A stretch of 64,000 bases of DNA from Paraplanobispora takensis. GTDB lineage: Bacteria; Actinomycetota; Actinomycetes; Streptosporangiales; Streptosporangiaceae. Shown in pieces: positions 15,512 to 24,174 of the stretch. Every line of letters begins with the position of its first letter. The first letter of the stretch is position 1. Below the pieces are notes generated by a model, which saw only the letters and a list, made by a program, of their open reading frames with translations, searched no databases and had not been told where the DNA came from. The DNA is taken from the NCBI RefSeq assembly GCF_016863195.1, contig NZ_BOOK01000031.1, positions 142,003 through 206,002 of the forward strand, given 5' to 3'. Position numbers and translations under genes: made by a program.

Positions 15512-16531
15512 GTGCGTGTTCTACTGACCGGCCACCAGGGATATCTCGGCACGGTGATGGCCCCGGTCCTCGCCCGGGCCGGCCACGAGGTGGCCGGCCT
15601 CGACTCCGGGCTGTTCGCCGCGTGCGTGCTCGGACCGGAGCCGGACGATCCCCGCGGGCTCGCCGTGGACCTGCGCGACGCCGGTCCCGAGCACGTCGCC
15701 GGATTCGACGCGGTGATCCACCTGGCCGCCCTGTCCAACGACCCGCTGGGCACGCTGGCCCCCGAGCTGACCTACGCCATCAACCACGACGCCTCGGTAC
15801 GGCTGGCGCGGCTGGCCCGCGACGCCGGGGTGCGCCGCTTCCTGTACGCCTCCACCTGCTCGGTCTACGGCGCCTCCGGCGGCGACGACCTCGTGGGGGA
15901 GGACGCCCCGCTCCGCCCGGTGACGCCCTACGCCGAGTCGAAGGTCCGGGTCGAGGACGACCTGGCGGCGCTGGCCGACGACGACTTCTCCCCGGTGTTC
16001 ATGCGCAACGCCACGGCCTTCGGGTTCTCGCCCCGCCTGCGCGCCGACATCGTGCTGAACAACCTGGTGGGCCACGCCGTGCTCTCCGGCCAGGTGAAGG
16101 TGCTGTCCGACGGCACGCCGTGGCGGCCGCTGGTGCACGCCCTGGACATCGCCGACGCCTTCGCCGCGGCGCTCACCGCCCCGCGCGAGGCCGTGCACGC
16201 CAGGGCGTTCAACGTGGGATCGGAGCAGAACAACGTGACCGTCGCGGAGATCGCCGCCACGGTCGCCGAGACCGTCCCCGGCTCCGAGCTGCTGATCACC
16301 GGGGAGACCGGGGCCGACCCGCGCTCCTACCGGGTGGACTTCTCCCGGATCCGCGCCGCGCTCCCGGAGCACCAGCCCCGCTGGACGGTCAAGGCCGGGG
16401 CGGTCGAGCTGGCCGAGGCCTACGAGCGGCACGGGCTGACCCGGGAGGGCTTCGAGCACCGCTTCACCCGGCTGGCGTGGCTGTCGGAGCGGCGCGCGGC
16501 CGGGAGCATCTCCCCGGAGCTGCGGCCGTGA
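15512..16531 (+). CDS. NAD-dependent nucleotide-sugar epimerase/dehydratase (SDR)
   Basis: 339 residues from GTG 15512, with GGGAGA upstream. It is an extended SDR: GHQGYLGTVMAPVL nucleotide loop, HLAALSNDP, ASTCSVYG, and Y-x3-K in PYAESKVRVE. The following RNATAFGFSPRLR and VHALDIADAF place it near the GalE/WcaG-like sugar epimerases common in O-antigen and aminoglycoside-type loci. The specific reaction (epimerisation, dehydration or reduction) cannot be told from sequence. The stop overlaps the next start (GTGA). Confidence 0.82.
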   Translation: MRVLLTGHQGYLGTVMAPVLARAGHEVAGLDSGLFAACVLGPEPDDPRGLAVDLRDAGPEHVAGFDAVIHLAALSNDPLGTLAPELTYAINHDASVRLARLARDAGVRRFLYASTCSVYGASGGDDLVGEDAPLRPVTPYAESKVRVEDDLAALADDDFSPVFMRNATAFGFSPRLRADIVLNNLVGHAVLSGQVKVLSDGTPWRPLVHALDIADAFAAALTAPREAVHARAFNVGSEQNNVTVAEIAATVAETVPGSELLITGETGADPRSYRVDFSRIRAALPEHQPRWTVKAGAVELAEAYERHGLTREGFEHRFTRLAWLSERRAAGSISPELRP

Positions 16532-17823
16532 CCGCCGGGGAGGACAAGACCGCCGGGGAGCGGATGCACGCGCTGGTGCGCCGGCTCTATCCGATCTGCC
16601 GCAGCATCACCGGCGACGGCGTGCGCCGCACGCTGGAGATCGTCGGGGAGTCGATCCCGCTGCGGGTCAGCGAGGTGCCCACCGGCACCGAGGTCCTCGA
16701 CTGGACGGTGCCGCGGGAGTGGAACATCCGCGACGCCTACGTCAAGGACCCCTCCGGACGCAGGGTCGTCGACTTCAACGCCTCCAACCTGCACGTCGTG
16801 GGCTACAGCGTGCCGGTCTCGGCCACGATGACCCTCGACGAGCTGCGCGGGCACCTGCACACGCTGCCCGACCAGCCCGGCCTGGTCCCCTACCGGACCA
16901 GCTACTACGCCGAGACCTGGGGCTTCTGCCTCAGCCAGGAGACCCTGGACGGCATGGGGCCGGGGCCGTACGAGGTCGTGATCGACTCGACCCTGCGGGA
17001 CGGGCACCTGACCTACGGCGAATGCGTGGTGCCCGGCGAGACGGCCGACGAGGTGATCGTCTCCTGCCACACCTGCCACCCCTCGCTGGCCAACGACAAC
17101 CTGGCGGGCATCGCGGTGGCGGTGGAGCTGGCCCGGCGGCTGGCCGCCGGGGGCACGCCGCGCCACACCTACCGGTTCCTGTTCATGCCGGGGACCATCG
17201 GCGCGATCACCTGGCTGGCGCGCAACCGGGAGCGGACCGGCCGGATCAGGCACGGGATCGTGCTGGCGTGCGCCGGGGACGGCGGCACCCTGACCTACAA
17301 GCGCAGCAGGCGCGGCGACGCGGTGATCGACCGGGCCGCGGCCCACGTGCTCGGGGACCGGCCGCACACGATCCTGGACTTCTCGCCGTACGGCTACGAC
17401 GAGCGGCAGTTCGGCTCGCCCGGCTTCGACCTGCCGGTCGGCGGCCTGACCCGCACCACCTACGCCGGATACCCGGAGTACCACACCTCGGGCGACGACC
17501 CGGACTTCGTGCTGCCCGAGGCGATGGCCGACACCCTCGGAGCCCTGGAGGAGATCGTCGAGATCCTCGACGGCGACCGCCGCTATCTCAACCTCAGCCC
17601 GTACGGCGAGCCGCAGCTGGGCCGGCGGGGACTGTACGGCTCGCTGGGCGGGCGCAGCGACACCGAGCAGGCCCAGATGGCCATGTTGTGGGTGCTGAAC
17701 CTCTCCGACGGAGAGCACGGCCTGCTCGACATCGCACAACGATCGGGACTGCCGTTCGCCACGGTGGCGGACGCGGCACGCGCGCTCGTGGGCGCCGGGC
17801 TTCTGAAGGAGAAGGTGACATGA
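16528..17823 (+). CDS. DUF4910-type zinc aminopeptidase-like protein
   Basis: 431 residues from GTG 16528. The family has an M28-like metallopeptidase fold. Visible metal ligands: H181-T-C-H184-P-S, the D in SLANDNLAG (about 190), and a late H in PEYHTSGDD. The C-terminal 70 residues (LSPYGEPQLGRRGLYGSLGG onward) form a winged-helix-like end. DUF4910 genes recur in polysaccharide and deoxysugar loci, but the substrate is unknown; an amidohydrolase role on an acylamino sugar is as plausible as peptidase activity. It overlaps both neighbours by four bases. Confidence 0.8.
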   Translation: MTAGEDKTAGERMHALVRRLYPICRSITGDGVRRTLEIVGESIPLRVSEVPTGTEVLDWTVPREWNIRDAYVKDPSGRRVVDFNASNLHVVGYSVPVSATMTLDELRGHLHTLPDQPGLVPYRTSYYAETWGFCLSQETLDGMGPGPYEVVIDSTLRDGHLTYGECVVPGETADEVIVSCHTCHPSLANDNLAGIAVAVELARRLAAGGTPRHTYRFLFMPGTIGAITWLARNRERTGRIRHGIVLACAGDGGTLTYKRSRRGDAVIDRAAAHVLGDRPHTILDFSPYGYDERQFGSPGFDLPVGGLTRTTYAGYPEYHTSGDDPDFVLPEAMADTLGALEEIVEILDGDRRYLNLSPYGEPQLGRRGLYGSLGGRSDTEQAQMAMLWVLNLSDGEHGLLDIAQRSGLPFATVADAARALVGAGLLKEKVT

Positions 17824-18809
17824 GCCAGCTGGGTCTTCGGGTCGGCGAGCTGGTCGAGGTCCGCAGCGAGGCGGAGATCCTGGCCACTCTCGACGGGAAG
17901 GGCGAACTGGACAGCCTGCCCTTCATGCCGGAGATGGTGAGGTTCTGCGGGCAGCGGCTCACCGTGCACAAGGTGGCGTACAAACTGTGCGACACGATCA
18001 GCGGCACCGGCATGCGCCGCATGGAGCGGGCGGTGCACCTGACCGGGGCGCGCTGCGACGGGTCGGCGCACGGCGGCTGCCAGACGGCCTGCTCGATGTA
18101 CTGGAAGGAGTCCTGGCTCAAGCGGGTGGAGGCGGGACCCCGTCTGGTCCCGGTCCCCGGGCCGGCCTCGGACGACCGGCTGCTGAAGCTGGTGGAGGTC
18201 AACACCCGCAAGGAGCCGGCGCCGGACGGCGAGGAGCTCTTCTCCTGCCAGGCCACCGAGCTGCTGCGGGCCGCGCCCACCTGCCTGCCGTTCCGCAGCC
18301 TCGGGCAGTACGCCGTGGACGTCAGGACCGGCAACGCGGGCGTGCTCGCGACGCTGTACACGATCTTCGTCGGGCTGTTCAACCGCTACCAGAAGCTGAG
18401 CAGGCGGATCCTGCCCGGACGGCTGTGGATCAAGAGCGGCATGGAGTGGGGCTTCGTCCCCGGCGGCCCGCACACCAAGACGCCGACCGGCGCCATCGGC
18501 CTGCAACCGGGCGAGCTGGTCAGGATCAAGTCCAAGGAGGAGATCGTCGCGACCCTCAACGCCGACCGGCTCAACCGGGGCATGGGCTTCGAGGAGGAGA
18601 TGGCGCGCCACTGCGGCAAGGTCGCCCGGGTCCAGGCCAGGGTCGAGCGGGCGCTGGATGAGAAGACCGGCAGGCTGCTGACGATGAAGAGCCCCTGCAT
18701 CACGCTGGAGGGCGTCTTCTGCGACGGCGCCCACAAGCAGAACTGCCCCCGGGAGTTCGTCCCGTTCTGGCGGGAGATCTGGCTGGAGCGCGTGGAGGAG
18801 CCCCGATGA
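17820..18809 (+). CDS. Internally duplicated cysteine-motif protein of unknown function
   Basis: 329 residues from ATG 17820 (ATGA overlap). Two similar halves: residues about 7-104 (LRVGELVEVRSEAEILATLD to WKESWLKRVE) and about 228-326 (LQPGELVRIKSKEEIVATLN to WREIWLERVE). Each half has C-G, then exactly 35 residues, then C-D-G, a nearby H, and a last C: C43/C79/H84/C87 and C265/C301/H305/C309. This spacing suggests a metal or Fe-S site in each half. The linker (105-227) has C143, C155 and a hydrophobic stretch around 173-186. No named family is recognised. It is the last biosynthetic gene of the cassette and is coupled to the flippase. Confidence 0.75.
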   Translation: MSQLGLRVGELVEVRSEAEILATLDGKGELDSLPFMPEMVRFCGQRLTVHKVAYKLCDTISGTGMRRMERAVHLTGARCDGSAHGGCQTACSMYWKESWLKRVEAGPRLVPVPGPASDDRLLKLVEVNTRKEPAPDGEELFSCQATELLRAAPTCLPFRSLGQYAVDVRTGNAGVLATLYTIFVGLFNRYQKLSRRILPGRLWIKSGMEWGFVPGGPHTKTPTGAIGLQPGELVRIKSKEEIVATLNADRLNRGMGFEEEMARHCGKVARVQARVERALDEKTGRLLTMKSPCITLEGVFCDGAHKQNCPREFVPFWREIWLERVEEPR

Positions 18810-20383
18810 CCGGACCCGCCGCGGTGCCACCGTCCCCGCTCTCGCCGGAGCCTGCGGTCTCCCGGGATCCTCCAGTGTCCCGGGAGCCCCCGGAGACCGG
18901 CGCCGACCTTCACGAGCCCGCGGAGGCCGGTGCGGAGCTGCGGGAGATCGGCGACAAGGCGGGCCGGAGCCTGCGCTGGAGCCTGGCCGGGAACCTGGTG
19001 ATGAAGGCCGGCTCCTTCGTGCTGAGCCTGGTGATGGCCTGGCTGCTCGCCCCCTCCGACTTCGGCGTCTTCGCCGTCGCGCTGGCCGCCACCCAGTTCG
19101 TCATGGTCGTCAAGGACCTGGGCGTGCAGGCCGCGGTGGTGCAGTGGCGGGGCAGGTTCGAGGAGATGACGCCCACGGCGACGACGCTGAGCCTGGTGTC
19201 GGCGGTCGCGCTGTACGGGGCGATCTGGCTGGGCGCGCCCGCCTTCGCGCGGTCGGCGGGGACCGAGGAGGCCGCCGGGGTGGTCCGGCTGCTCACCGCG
19301 GTCATCCTCGTCGAGGCCGTCACCGCGGTGCGCAGCGCCACGCTGGTGCGCCGGTTCCGGCAGGACCGGCTCTCCGTGGCCATCATGGCGGGGTTCGCGG
19401 TCCAGGCGGCGGTGTCGATCACGCTGGCCGCCGGCGGCGCGGGCCCCTACAGCTTCGCCTGGGGCCAGGTCTGCTCCGCGGTGGTCACCGGGGTGCTGGT
19501 GATGGCCTTCGCGCGGCTGCCGTACCGGCTCGGCTTCGACCGCGCGGTGGCCGGCCGGCTGTGGCGCTTCGGCCTGCCCTCCGCCGCCGGCCTCGGGCTG
19601 GAGGCGGTGCTGATGAACGTGGGCTACGTCATCGTCGGCAACGTCCTGGGCGAGGAGGAGCTCGGCCTCTTCCTGCTGGCCTTCAACGTCTCCAGCTGGG
19701 TGCCCCTGCTGATCACCAGCGCTGTGCGGTACGTGTCGCTGCCGAGCTTCTCCCGGCTGGCCGAGCACGACCCGGTGGCGCTGCAGGAGGGGGTACGGCG
19801 GGCGGTCCCGCTGCTGTTCTCCTTCGTCATGCCGATCGCCGTGCTGCTGTGGGTGCTGGCCCACCAGCTCATCGGCCTGCTGTACGGGGCCGAGTGGGAC
19901 CGCTCCGCCGGCGTCCTGCGCTTCCTGGCCGTCCTGATGGTCGTGCGGCTGCTGACCTCGCTCGCCTTCGACATCCTGACCTCGGTGGGGGCGACCAGGA
20001 GCACCGTGTGGCTGAACCTGGGCTGGGGCGCGGCCCTGGTGCCCGCGACGTTCGCGGGGGCCCACCTCGACGGCATCCGCGGCGCGGCGGCCGGGCACGC
20101 CCTCGCCGCCGTGGCGGTGGCCCTGCCGCTGGCGGTCCTGGCGCTGAGCCGGGTGGGCGTGCGCCTGGGGCCGATCGCCCCGGCGCTGGTACGGCCGCTG
20201 CTCGGCGGCCTGGCGGCCGGAGCGCTCACCTGGGCGCTGGCCACCGTGATCGGGGACCGTCCCCTCCTGGAGCTCGGCCTGGCGGGAGGCGCCGGGCTCA
20301 TCACGTATGTCCTGATCGTCGTGCCCGGGGAGCAGCTCCGGCGGTTCGGCGCGCGTCTGAAGACGAGGAAGTCAGATGAGTAG
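18806..20383 (+). CDS. Wzx-type lipid-linked oligosaccharide flippase
   Basis: 525 residues with 12-14 hydrophobic helices. After a Pro-rich, charged N-terminus of about 50 residues comes GRSLRWSLAGNLVMKAGSFV and SLVMAWLLAPSDFGVFAVAL, the opening typical of the MOP-superfamily polysaccharide exporters (Wzx/RfbX). It moves undecaprenyl-diphosphate repeat units across the membrane. It overlaps the upstream cysteine-motif gene by four bases and the GT2 gene by eight, so synthesis of the branched sugar and export are co-translated. Confidence 0.9.
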   Translation: MTGPAAVPPSPLSPEPAVSRDPPVSREPPETGADLHEPAEAGAELREIGDKAGRSLRWSLAGNLVMKAGSFVLSLVMAWLLAPSDFGVFAVALAATQFVMVVKDLGVQAAVVQWRGRFEEMTPTATTLSLVSAVALYGAIWLGAPAFARSAGTEEAAGVVRLLTAVILVEAVTAVRSATLVRRFRQDRLSVAIMAGFAVQAAVSITLAAGGAGPYSFAWGQVCSAVVTGVLVMAFARLPYRLGFDRAVAGRLWRFGLPSAAGLGLEAVLMNVGYVIVGNVLGEEELGLFLLAFNVSSWVPLLITSAVRYVSLPSFSRLAEHDPVALQEGVRRAVPLLFSFVMPIAVLLWVLAHQLIGLLYGAEWDRSAGVLRFLAVLMVVRLLTSLAFDILTSVGATRSTVWLNLGWGAALVPATFAGAHLDGIRGAAAGHALAAVAVALPLAVLALSRVGVRLGPIAPALVRPLLGGLAAGALTWALATVIGDRPLLELGLAGGAGLITYVLIVVPGEQLRRFGARLKTRKSDE

Positions 20384-21257
20384 TACCGACACGCTGGTGT
20401 CCGTCGGGCTGCCGGTGTACAACGGCGCGGACCGGATGGAGGGCGTGGTCCGCTCGATCCTGGAGCAGGACCACGAGAACCTGGAACTGGTGATCTCCGA
20501 CAACGCCTCCACGGACCACACCGAGGAGCTCTGCCGCGAGCTGGCCCGGCGGGACGGCCGGATCGTCTACCACCGCCAGCGCGAGAACATCGGCGCGACG
20601 AACAACTTCATCTACGTGGGCGACGTGGCCAGTGGCGCCTTCCTGCGCTGGGCGGGCGACGACGACCGGCTGGAGCCCTCGTGCATCTCGCGGTCGCTGC
20701 GCCCGTTCGCCGAGGACGAGCGGCTCGTCCTGGTCACCTCCCAGACGGCCTACACCGACGCCGGGGGCGTCACCCGGACGATGCCCTACACCGGCACCGG
20801 GCTCGGGTCCGACGACCCGGTCGCGCGCATGGCGGAGATGATGCGGCTGCACACCCAGACCTACCTCCTGCTCGACCCGCTGTACGGCGTGATCAGGCGC
20901 GAGGTGCTGGCCCGCATCCCGCGCCGCAACATGCTCCGCGAGGACGAGGTCCTCGCGATCAAGCTCGCGCTGGCGGGGCCGTGGAGCCACGTGCCGGAGG
21001 TCCTCTCGCACCGCAACGTCCACCACCGGCGGCTGTCCGCGCTGGTCCCGCACCTGGAGGTGCCCCGCTGGACGGCGCGTTTCGCCACCACGCTCCAGTA
21101 CCGCGAGGTCCTGCGCTGGCTGCCCGAGGCCGGGCTCGATCCGCGGGACCTGCGGCGGGCCCGTGCCGTCGTCCTGAGCATGTACGTGCGCCGCCAGCGG
21201 GGTGTCGTCGCACGTCGGGGGCGCAAGGCCCTGCGGCTGGCCGTCGGCCGCCGCTGA
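20376..21257 (+). CDS. Family 2 glycosyltransferase
   Basis: 293 residues. GT-A fold signature: SVGLPVYNGADRMEGVVRSI, LELVISDNASTDHTEEL and the metal-binding acidic run WAGDDDRLEP. The C-terminus is basic (RRQRGVVARRGRKALRLAV) and lacks membrane helices, so it works at the inner face of the membrane. It overlaps the flippase gene by eight bases. It adds one sugar of the repeat unit; donor and acceptor are unknown. Confidence 0.88.
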   Translation: MSSTDTLVSVGLPVYNGADRMEGVVRSILEQDHENLELVISDNASTDHTEELCRELARRDGRIVYHRQRENIGATNNFIYVGDVASGAFLRWAGDDDRLEPSCISRSLRPFAEDERLVLVTSQTAYTDAGGVTRTMPYTGTGLGSDDPVARMAEMMRLHTQTYLLLDPLYGVIRREVLARIPRRNMLREDEVLAIKLALAGPWSHVPEVLSHRNVHHRRLSALVPHLEVPRWTARFATTLQYREVLRWLPEAGLDPRDLRRARAVVLSMYVRRQRGVVARRGRKALRLAVGRR

Positions 21258-21357
21258 ACCGGATGTAACGGACACCCCCCTGGATTCCGATGGCCAGCAT
21301 GAGAGGGGCTGCGGTTCGCCGACGCCCTGACGCGGAGGAAAAGGGACGACAGACCGA

Positions 21358-22404
21358 ATGGATTTCTGGAAGATCGTAATCGGCCTTTTCCTGCGAAGAA
21401 CGGTGGGACCGCCGCTGGTGCTCCTGTCGGTGCTCGTGGGGGCGCTCGCCTTCCTCCTCGTGCCGCCCACCTACAGCTCCAGCGCGTTCATGGTGCTGAC
21501 CATGTCGGCGCAGGGCTCGACGCTCTCCCAGGACCCGGCCAAGCCGAACGGGCTGAGCAACCCCCTGCTGGAGTTCAACGACGGGCTCAAGACCACCTCC
21601 TCGATCCTCATCCAGGCCGTCGGCGCCCCGGACGTGCTCGCGCAGCTCGGGGTGCCGCAGGACGGATCGATCGAGGTCACGATCGACGACGGCAGGACCA
21701 ACCCCGACATCCTCGACATCAGCGGGCCGTACATCTACGTGAAGGCCCAGGGCGGCTCCGCGGCCGAGGTCCGGGGGCTGGTGACCAAGGTGCAGAAGCG
21801 GGTCGTCGACGAGCTCACGCGCAGGCAGAAGGAGCTCAGGGCGCCGCCCATCACCTACATCACGGTCGCCGACGTCGTCCCGCCGACCACGCCGGAGGCG
21901 GACTCCGGGAACAAGGTGCAGCTCGCCGGTCTCGGCTTCGCCCTGACGCTGGCGGGCTCGATGTCCACCGCCTACTTCCTGATCCGCCGGCGCGCGCTGA
22001 GGGGCCCGCAGACGGCGCCCGCGGCGGCCGGGACGCCGCGGGAGGCCGCGGCCGAGGACTCTGCGGAGGCTGAATCATCCGCGTCATCCGAGCCGTCCAC
22101 GCCGCCCTCGTCACCCTCGTCGCCCGTGCGGGAGCCGTCGGAGACGGGACCACCGGAGGAGGAGCCGCCCGAGGAGTCTCCGGGACGGGATGCCGGGGAG
22201 ACCCCCGTGCGGGAGCCCCCGGCCGCGGAGGGACGGCCGGATGAGGAGATCACGCAGGAGCGGCGCCGGGAGGTCCCCGTCCCCCGGATGCTGACCGAGG
22301 ACGACGACACGCAGGTGTTCATGGTGGTGAAGACCTACGGCTATCCGCGGGGCCGGGCGGGCAACGGGGACGGCACCGACGGGGGACGGGGCAGGGGGGA
22401 CTGA
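21358..22404 (+). CDS. Wzz/CpsC-like chain-length protein with acidic tail
   Basis: 348 residues. One helix near residues 13-35 and a second near 180-205 enclose an extracytoplasmic domain of about 145 residues, the two-helix layout of Wzz/CpsC polysaccharide co-polymerases. The cytoplasmic tail (210-348) is Glu/Pro/Ser-rich and ends in QVFMVVKTYGYPRGRAGNGD. There is no Walker kinase domain. It is a paralogue of the protein at 23414-24169, and both begin M-D-F-W. It probably sets polymer length with the Wzy protein at 24175. Confidence 0.75.
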   Translation: MDFWKIVIGLFLRRTVGPPLVLLSVLVGALAFLLVPPTYSSSAFMVLTMSAQGSTLSQDPAKPNGLSNPLLEFNDGLKTTSSILIQAVGAPDVLAQLGVPQDGSIEVTIDDGRTNPDILDISGPYIYVKAQGGSAAEVRGLVTKVQKRVVDELTRRQKELRAPPITYITVADVVPPTTPEADSGNKVQLAGLGFALTLAGSMSTAYFLIRRRALRGPQTAPAAAGTPREAAAEDSAEAESSASSEPSTPPSSPSSPVREPSETGPPEEEPPEESPGRDAGETPVREPPAAEGRPDEEITQERRREVPVPRMLTEDDDTQVFMVVKTYGYPRGRAGNGDGTDGGRGRGD

Positions 22405-23271
22405 TCAGCCTCCGGCGGCCCGCAGGCAGTGCTCGATCGCGGCCCGCCGTACGTCGGGCGGCGTGTCGGAGTGGGAGGAGATCATCACGCCGATCGGGTC
22501 GGGGCCGAGCCGGTCGGCGAAGGCGGCGGCCGACCCGTGGTCGAGCGGCGTCCGCTCGTACCAGTTGTGGCAGGCCGGCGGGCTGGGGGCGGGCGGGGTC
22601 TCCAGGGCCTCGTCCGCGAAGACCCCGTAGACGATGAACTCCGAGATGTGCAGCTGGGAGGTGAAGGCGTCCAGCCAGCTGCGGCCGGTCGTCTCGCTGA
22701 TCCGGGCCTGCATCGCCCGCACGACCGCCGGGTCCCAGAACACCAGCGGGCCCACGTAGTCGGGCAGCGGAGGCGGCGGGGCGGCGGGCAGCCCCAGCAG
22801 CTCCCGGGCGACCCGGTGCCACAGGACGTGCCGCTCCATCTCGGCGGTCACCGCCTTGTCCTCGCGCATCAGCGAGAGCCTGCCGTCCACCTTGAACCGC
22901 CCGGTGTCGACCGGCCGCACCAGCACCGCGTCGGAGTCGGCCAGCAGCATGACGTCGGCGTCGATCGTCCCGGCCGCGGCGATCTTGGCGGCCTGCTGCA
23001 TGACCCAGCCGCGGACCGGCGGCCAGGGACGCGCGGCGTTGACCCACACTCCGCCGGGCATGCGCCAGTAACGGCGCGGGATCAGCTCGGGATGCGTCCA
23101 GATGCGGCAGCGCGGGCCGGCGTACTCGGCGAAGGTGGACCTGTGCGCCGCCGGAACGATCACATGGTGCACGGTGTCGTCGGAGGTGTGCTCCAGAACC
23201 GAGCGGTGCAGCTGTGCGAAGAGCTCCGCGTCCGGCCTCCAGCTGGGTGTGATCACAGCCAGTTCGGTCAT
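22405..23271 (-). CDS. DUF6492-like glycosyltransferase-type protein
   Basis: 288 residues from ATG 23271 (GGAG about ten bases upstream; GTG 23286 is an alternative). The N-terminus TELAVITPSWRPDAELFAQL and the central DADVMLLADSDAVLVRPVD resemble GT-A glycosyltransferases, with D-S-D as the metal-binding triad. The remainder matches my memory of the DUF6492 family in actinomycete EPS loci. It lies between the two Wzz-like genes but on the opposite strand, and its stop directly abuts the stop of the first. Confidence 0.6.
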   Translation of the reverse strand: MTELAVITPSWRPDAELFAQLHRSVLEHTSDDTVHHVIVPAAHRSTFAEYAGPRCRIWTHPELIPRRYWRMPGGVWVNAARPWPPVRGWVMQQAAKIAAAGTIDADVMLLADSDAVLVRPVDTGRFKVDGRLSLMREDKAVTAEMERHVLWHRVARELLGLPAAPPPPLPDYVGPLVFWDPAVVRAMQARISETTGRSWLDAFTSQLHISEFIVYGVFADEALETPPAPSPPACHNWYERTPLDHGSAAAFADRLGPDPIGVMISSHSDTPPDVRRAAIEHCLRAAGG

Positions 23272-23413
23272 GCCCAGTGTCTCCACTCCTGCGGCGTCCG
23301 GCGGCGGCGGGGGCCGGCCTCCGGCGCGGTCGGGTCAGGGGAAATCGAGCTCCGGCGTAACACAACCACGGAGTCGGAGCGATTGCCAAGGGGAGGCTCG
23401 GGGAGGGGCGCTC

Positions 23414-24169
23414 ATGGATTTCTGGCGGACGGCGGTCGTCGTCTTCCGGAGGTGGTACGTCACCTTCCCGGCGTTCCTGGTGGGCCTGGCCGCCGCCTAC
23501 GGCGCCTACCTGACGGTGCCGACCACCTACACCTCCTACGCGGTCATGGTCGTGACCATCCCGACCACCGGCAACGGCGTCTCCGGCGACCCGGAGCAGC
23601 CGTTGCTGTACACCAACCCGCTGGCCAACTTCGACCACGGGCTCAGCATGACCGCCGGCCTGCTGATCCAGGCGCTGAGCGCCCCGGGGGTGGCCGCCGA
23701 GATCGGCCTGGACCCCTCGGGCCCGACGGGATACAAGGTGAGCAACGGCGCCAGCAACCCCGAGCTGCTGATCAGCGGCCCCTTCGTGTTCATCGAGGGG
23801 GAGAGCACGACGCCGCAGGCCGCGCAGGACGTCATCAGGAAGGTGATGGAGCGGGCGAGGGTCGAGCTGGTCAAGCGGCAGGGCGTCGTGGGGGCGCCGC
23901 GGCGCACCTACCTGACCATGACCGACGTGGTGAAGCCGACGCCGCCGGAGGCCAAGCGGGGCAGCAAGCTGCGGGCCGCCGGGGCGACGCTGGCCGTCAG
24001 CGCGGTCCTCAGCCTGTGCGCCGCGTTCGCCGCCGAGAGCTTCGCGACCGCCCGTGCGGAGCGGGCCCGCCGCCGCGAGAACGGCGGGGACGGCGGGGAC
24101 GGCGGGGACGCTGAGGACAGGGCCGCGCCGTCCGGGCCCGCCGCACGCGAGCCGGCCGGGCGGCGCTGA
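23414..24169 (+). CDS. Second Wzz/CpsC-like membrane protein
   Basis: 251 residues from ATG 23414. Same layout as the protein at 21358: MDFWRTAVVVFRRWYVTFPA, helix at about 18-38, extracytoplasmic domain with VPTTYTSYAVMVVTIP, second helix at about 193-215. The cytoplasmic tail here is short, basic, then Gly/Asp-rich with G-G-D repeats. It has no kinase domain. It is followed after five bases by the polymerase gene. The pair may form a hetero-oligomeric co-polymerase. Confidence 0.75.
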   Translation: MDFWRTAVVVFRRWYVTFPAFLVGLAAAYGAYLTVPTTYTSYAVMVVTIPTTGNGVSGDPEQPLLYTNPLANFDHGLSMTAGLLIQALSAPGVAAEIGLDPSGPTGYKVSNGASNPELLISGPFVFIEGESTTPQAAQDVIRKVMERARVELVKRQGVVGAPRRTYLTMTDVVKPTPPEAKRGSKLRAAGATLAVSAVLSLCAAFAAESFATARAERARRRENGGDGGDGGDAEDRAAPSGPAAREPAGRR

Positions 24170-24174
24170 CGACG

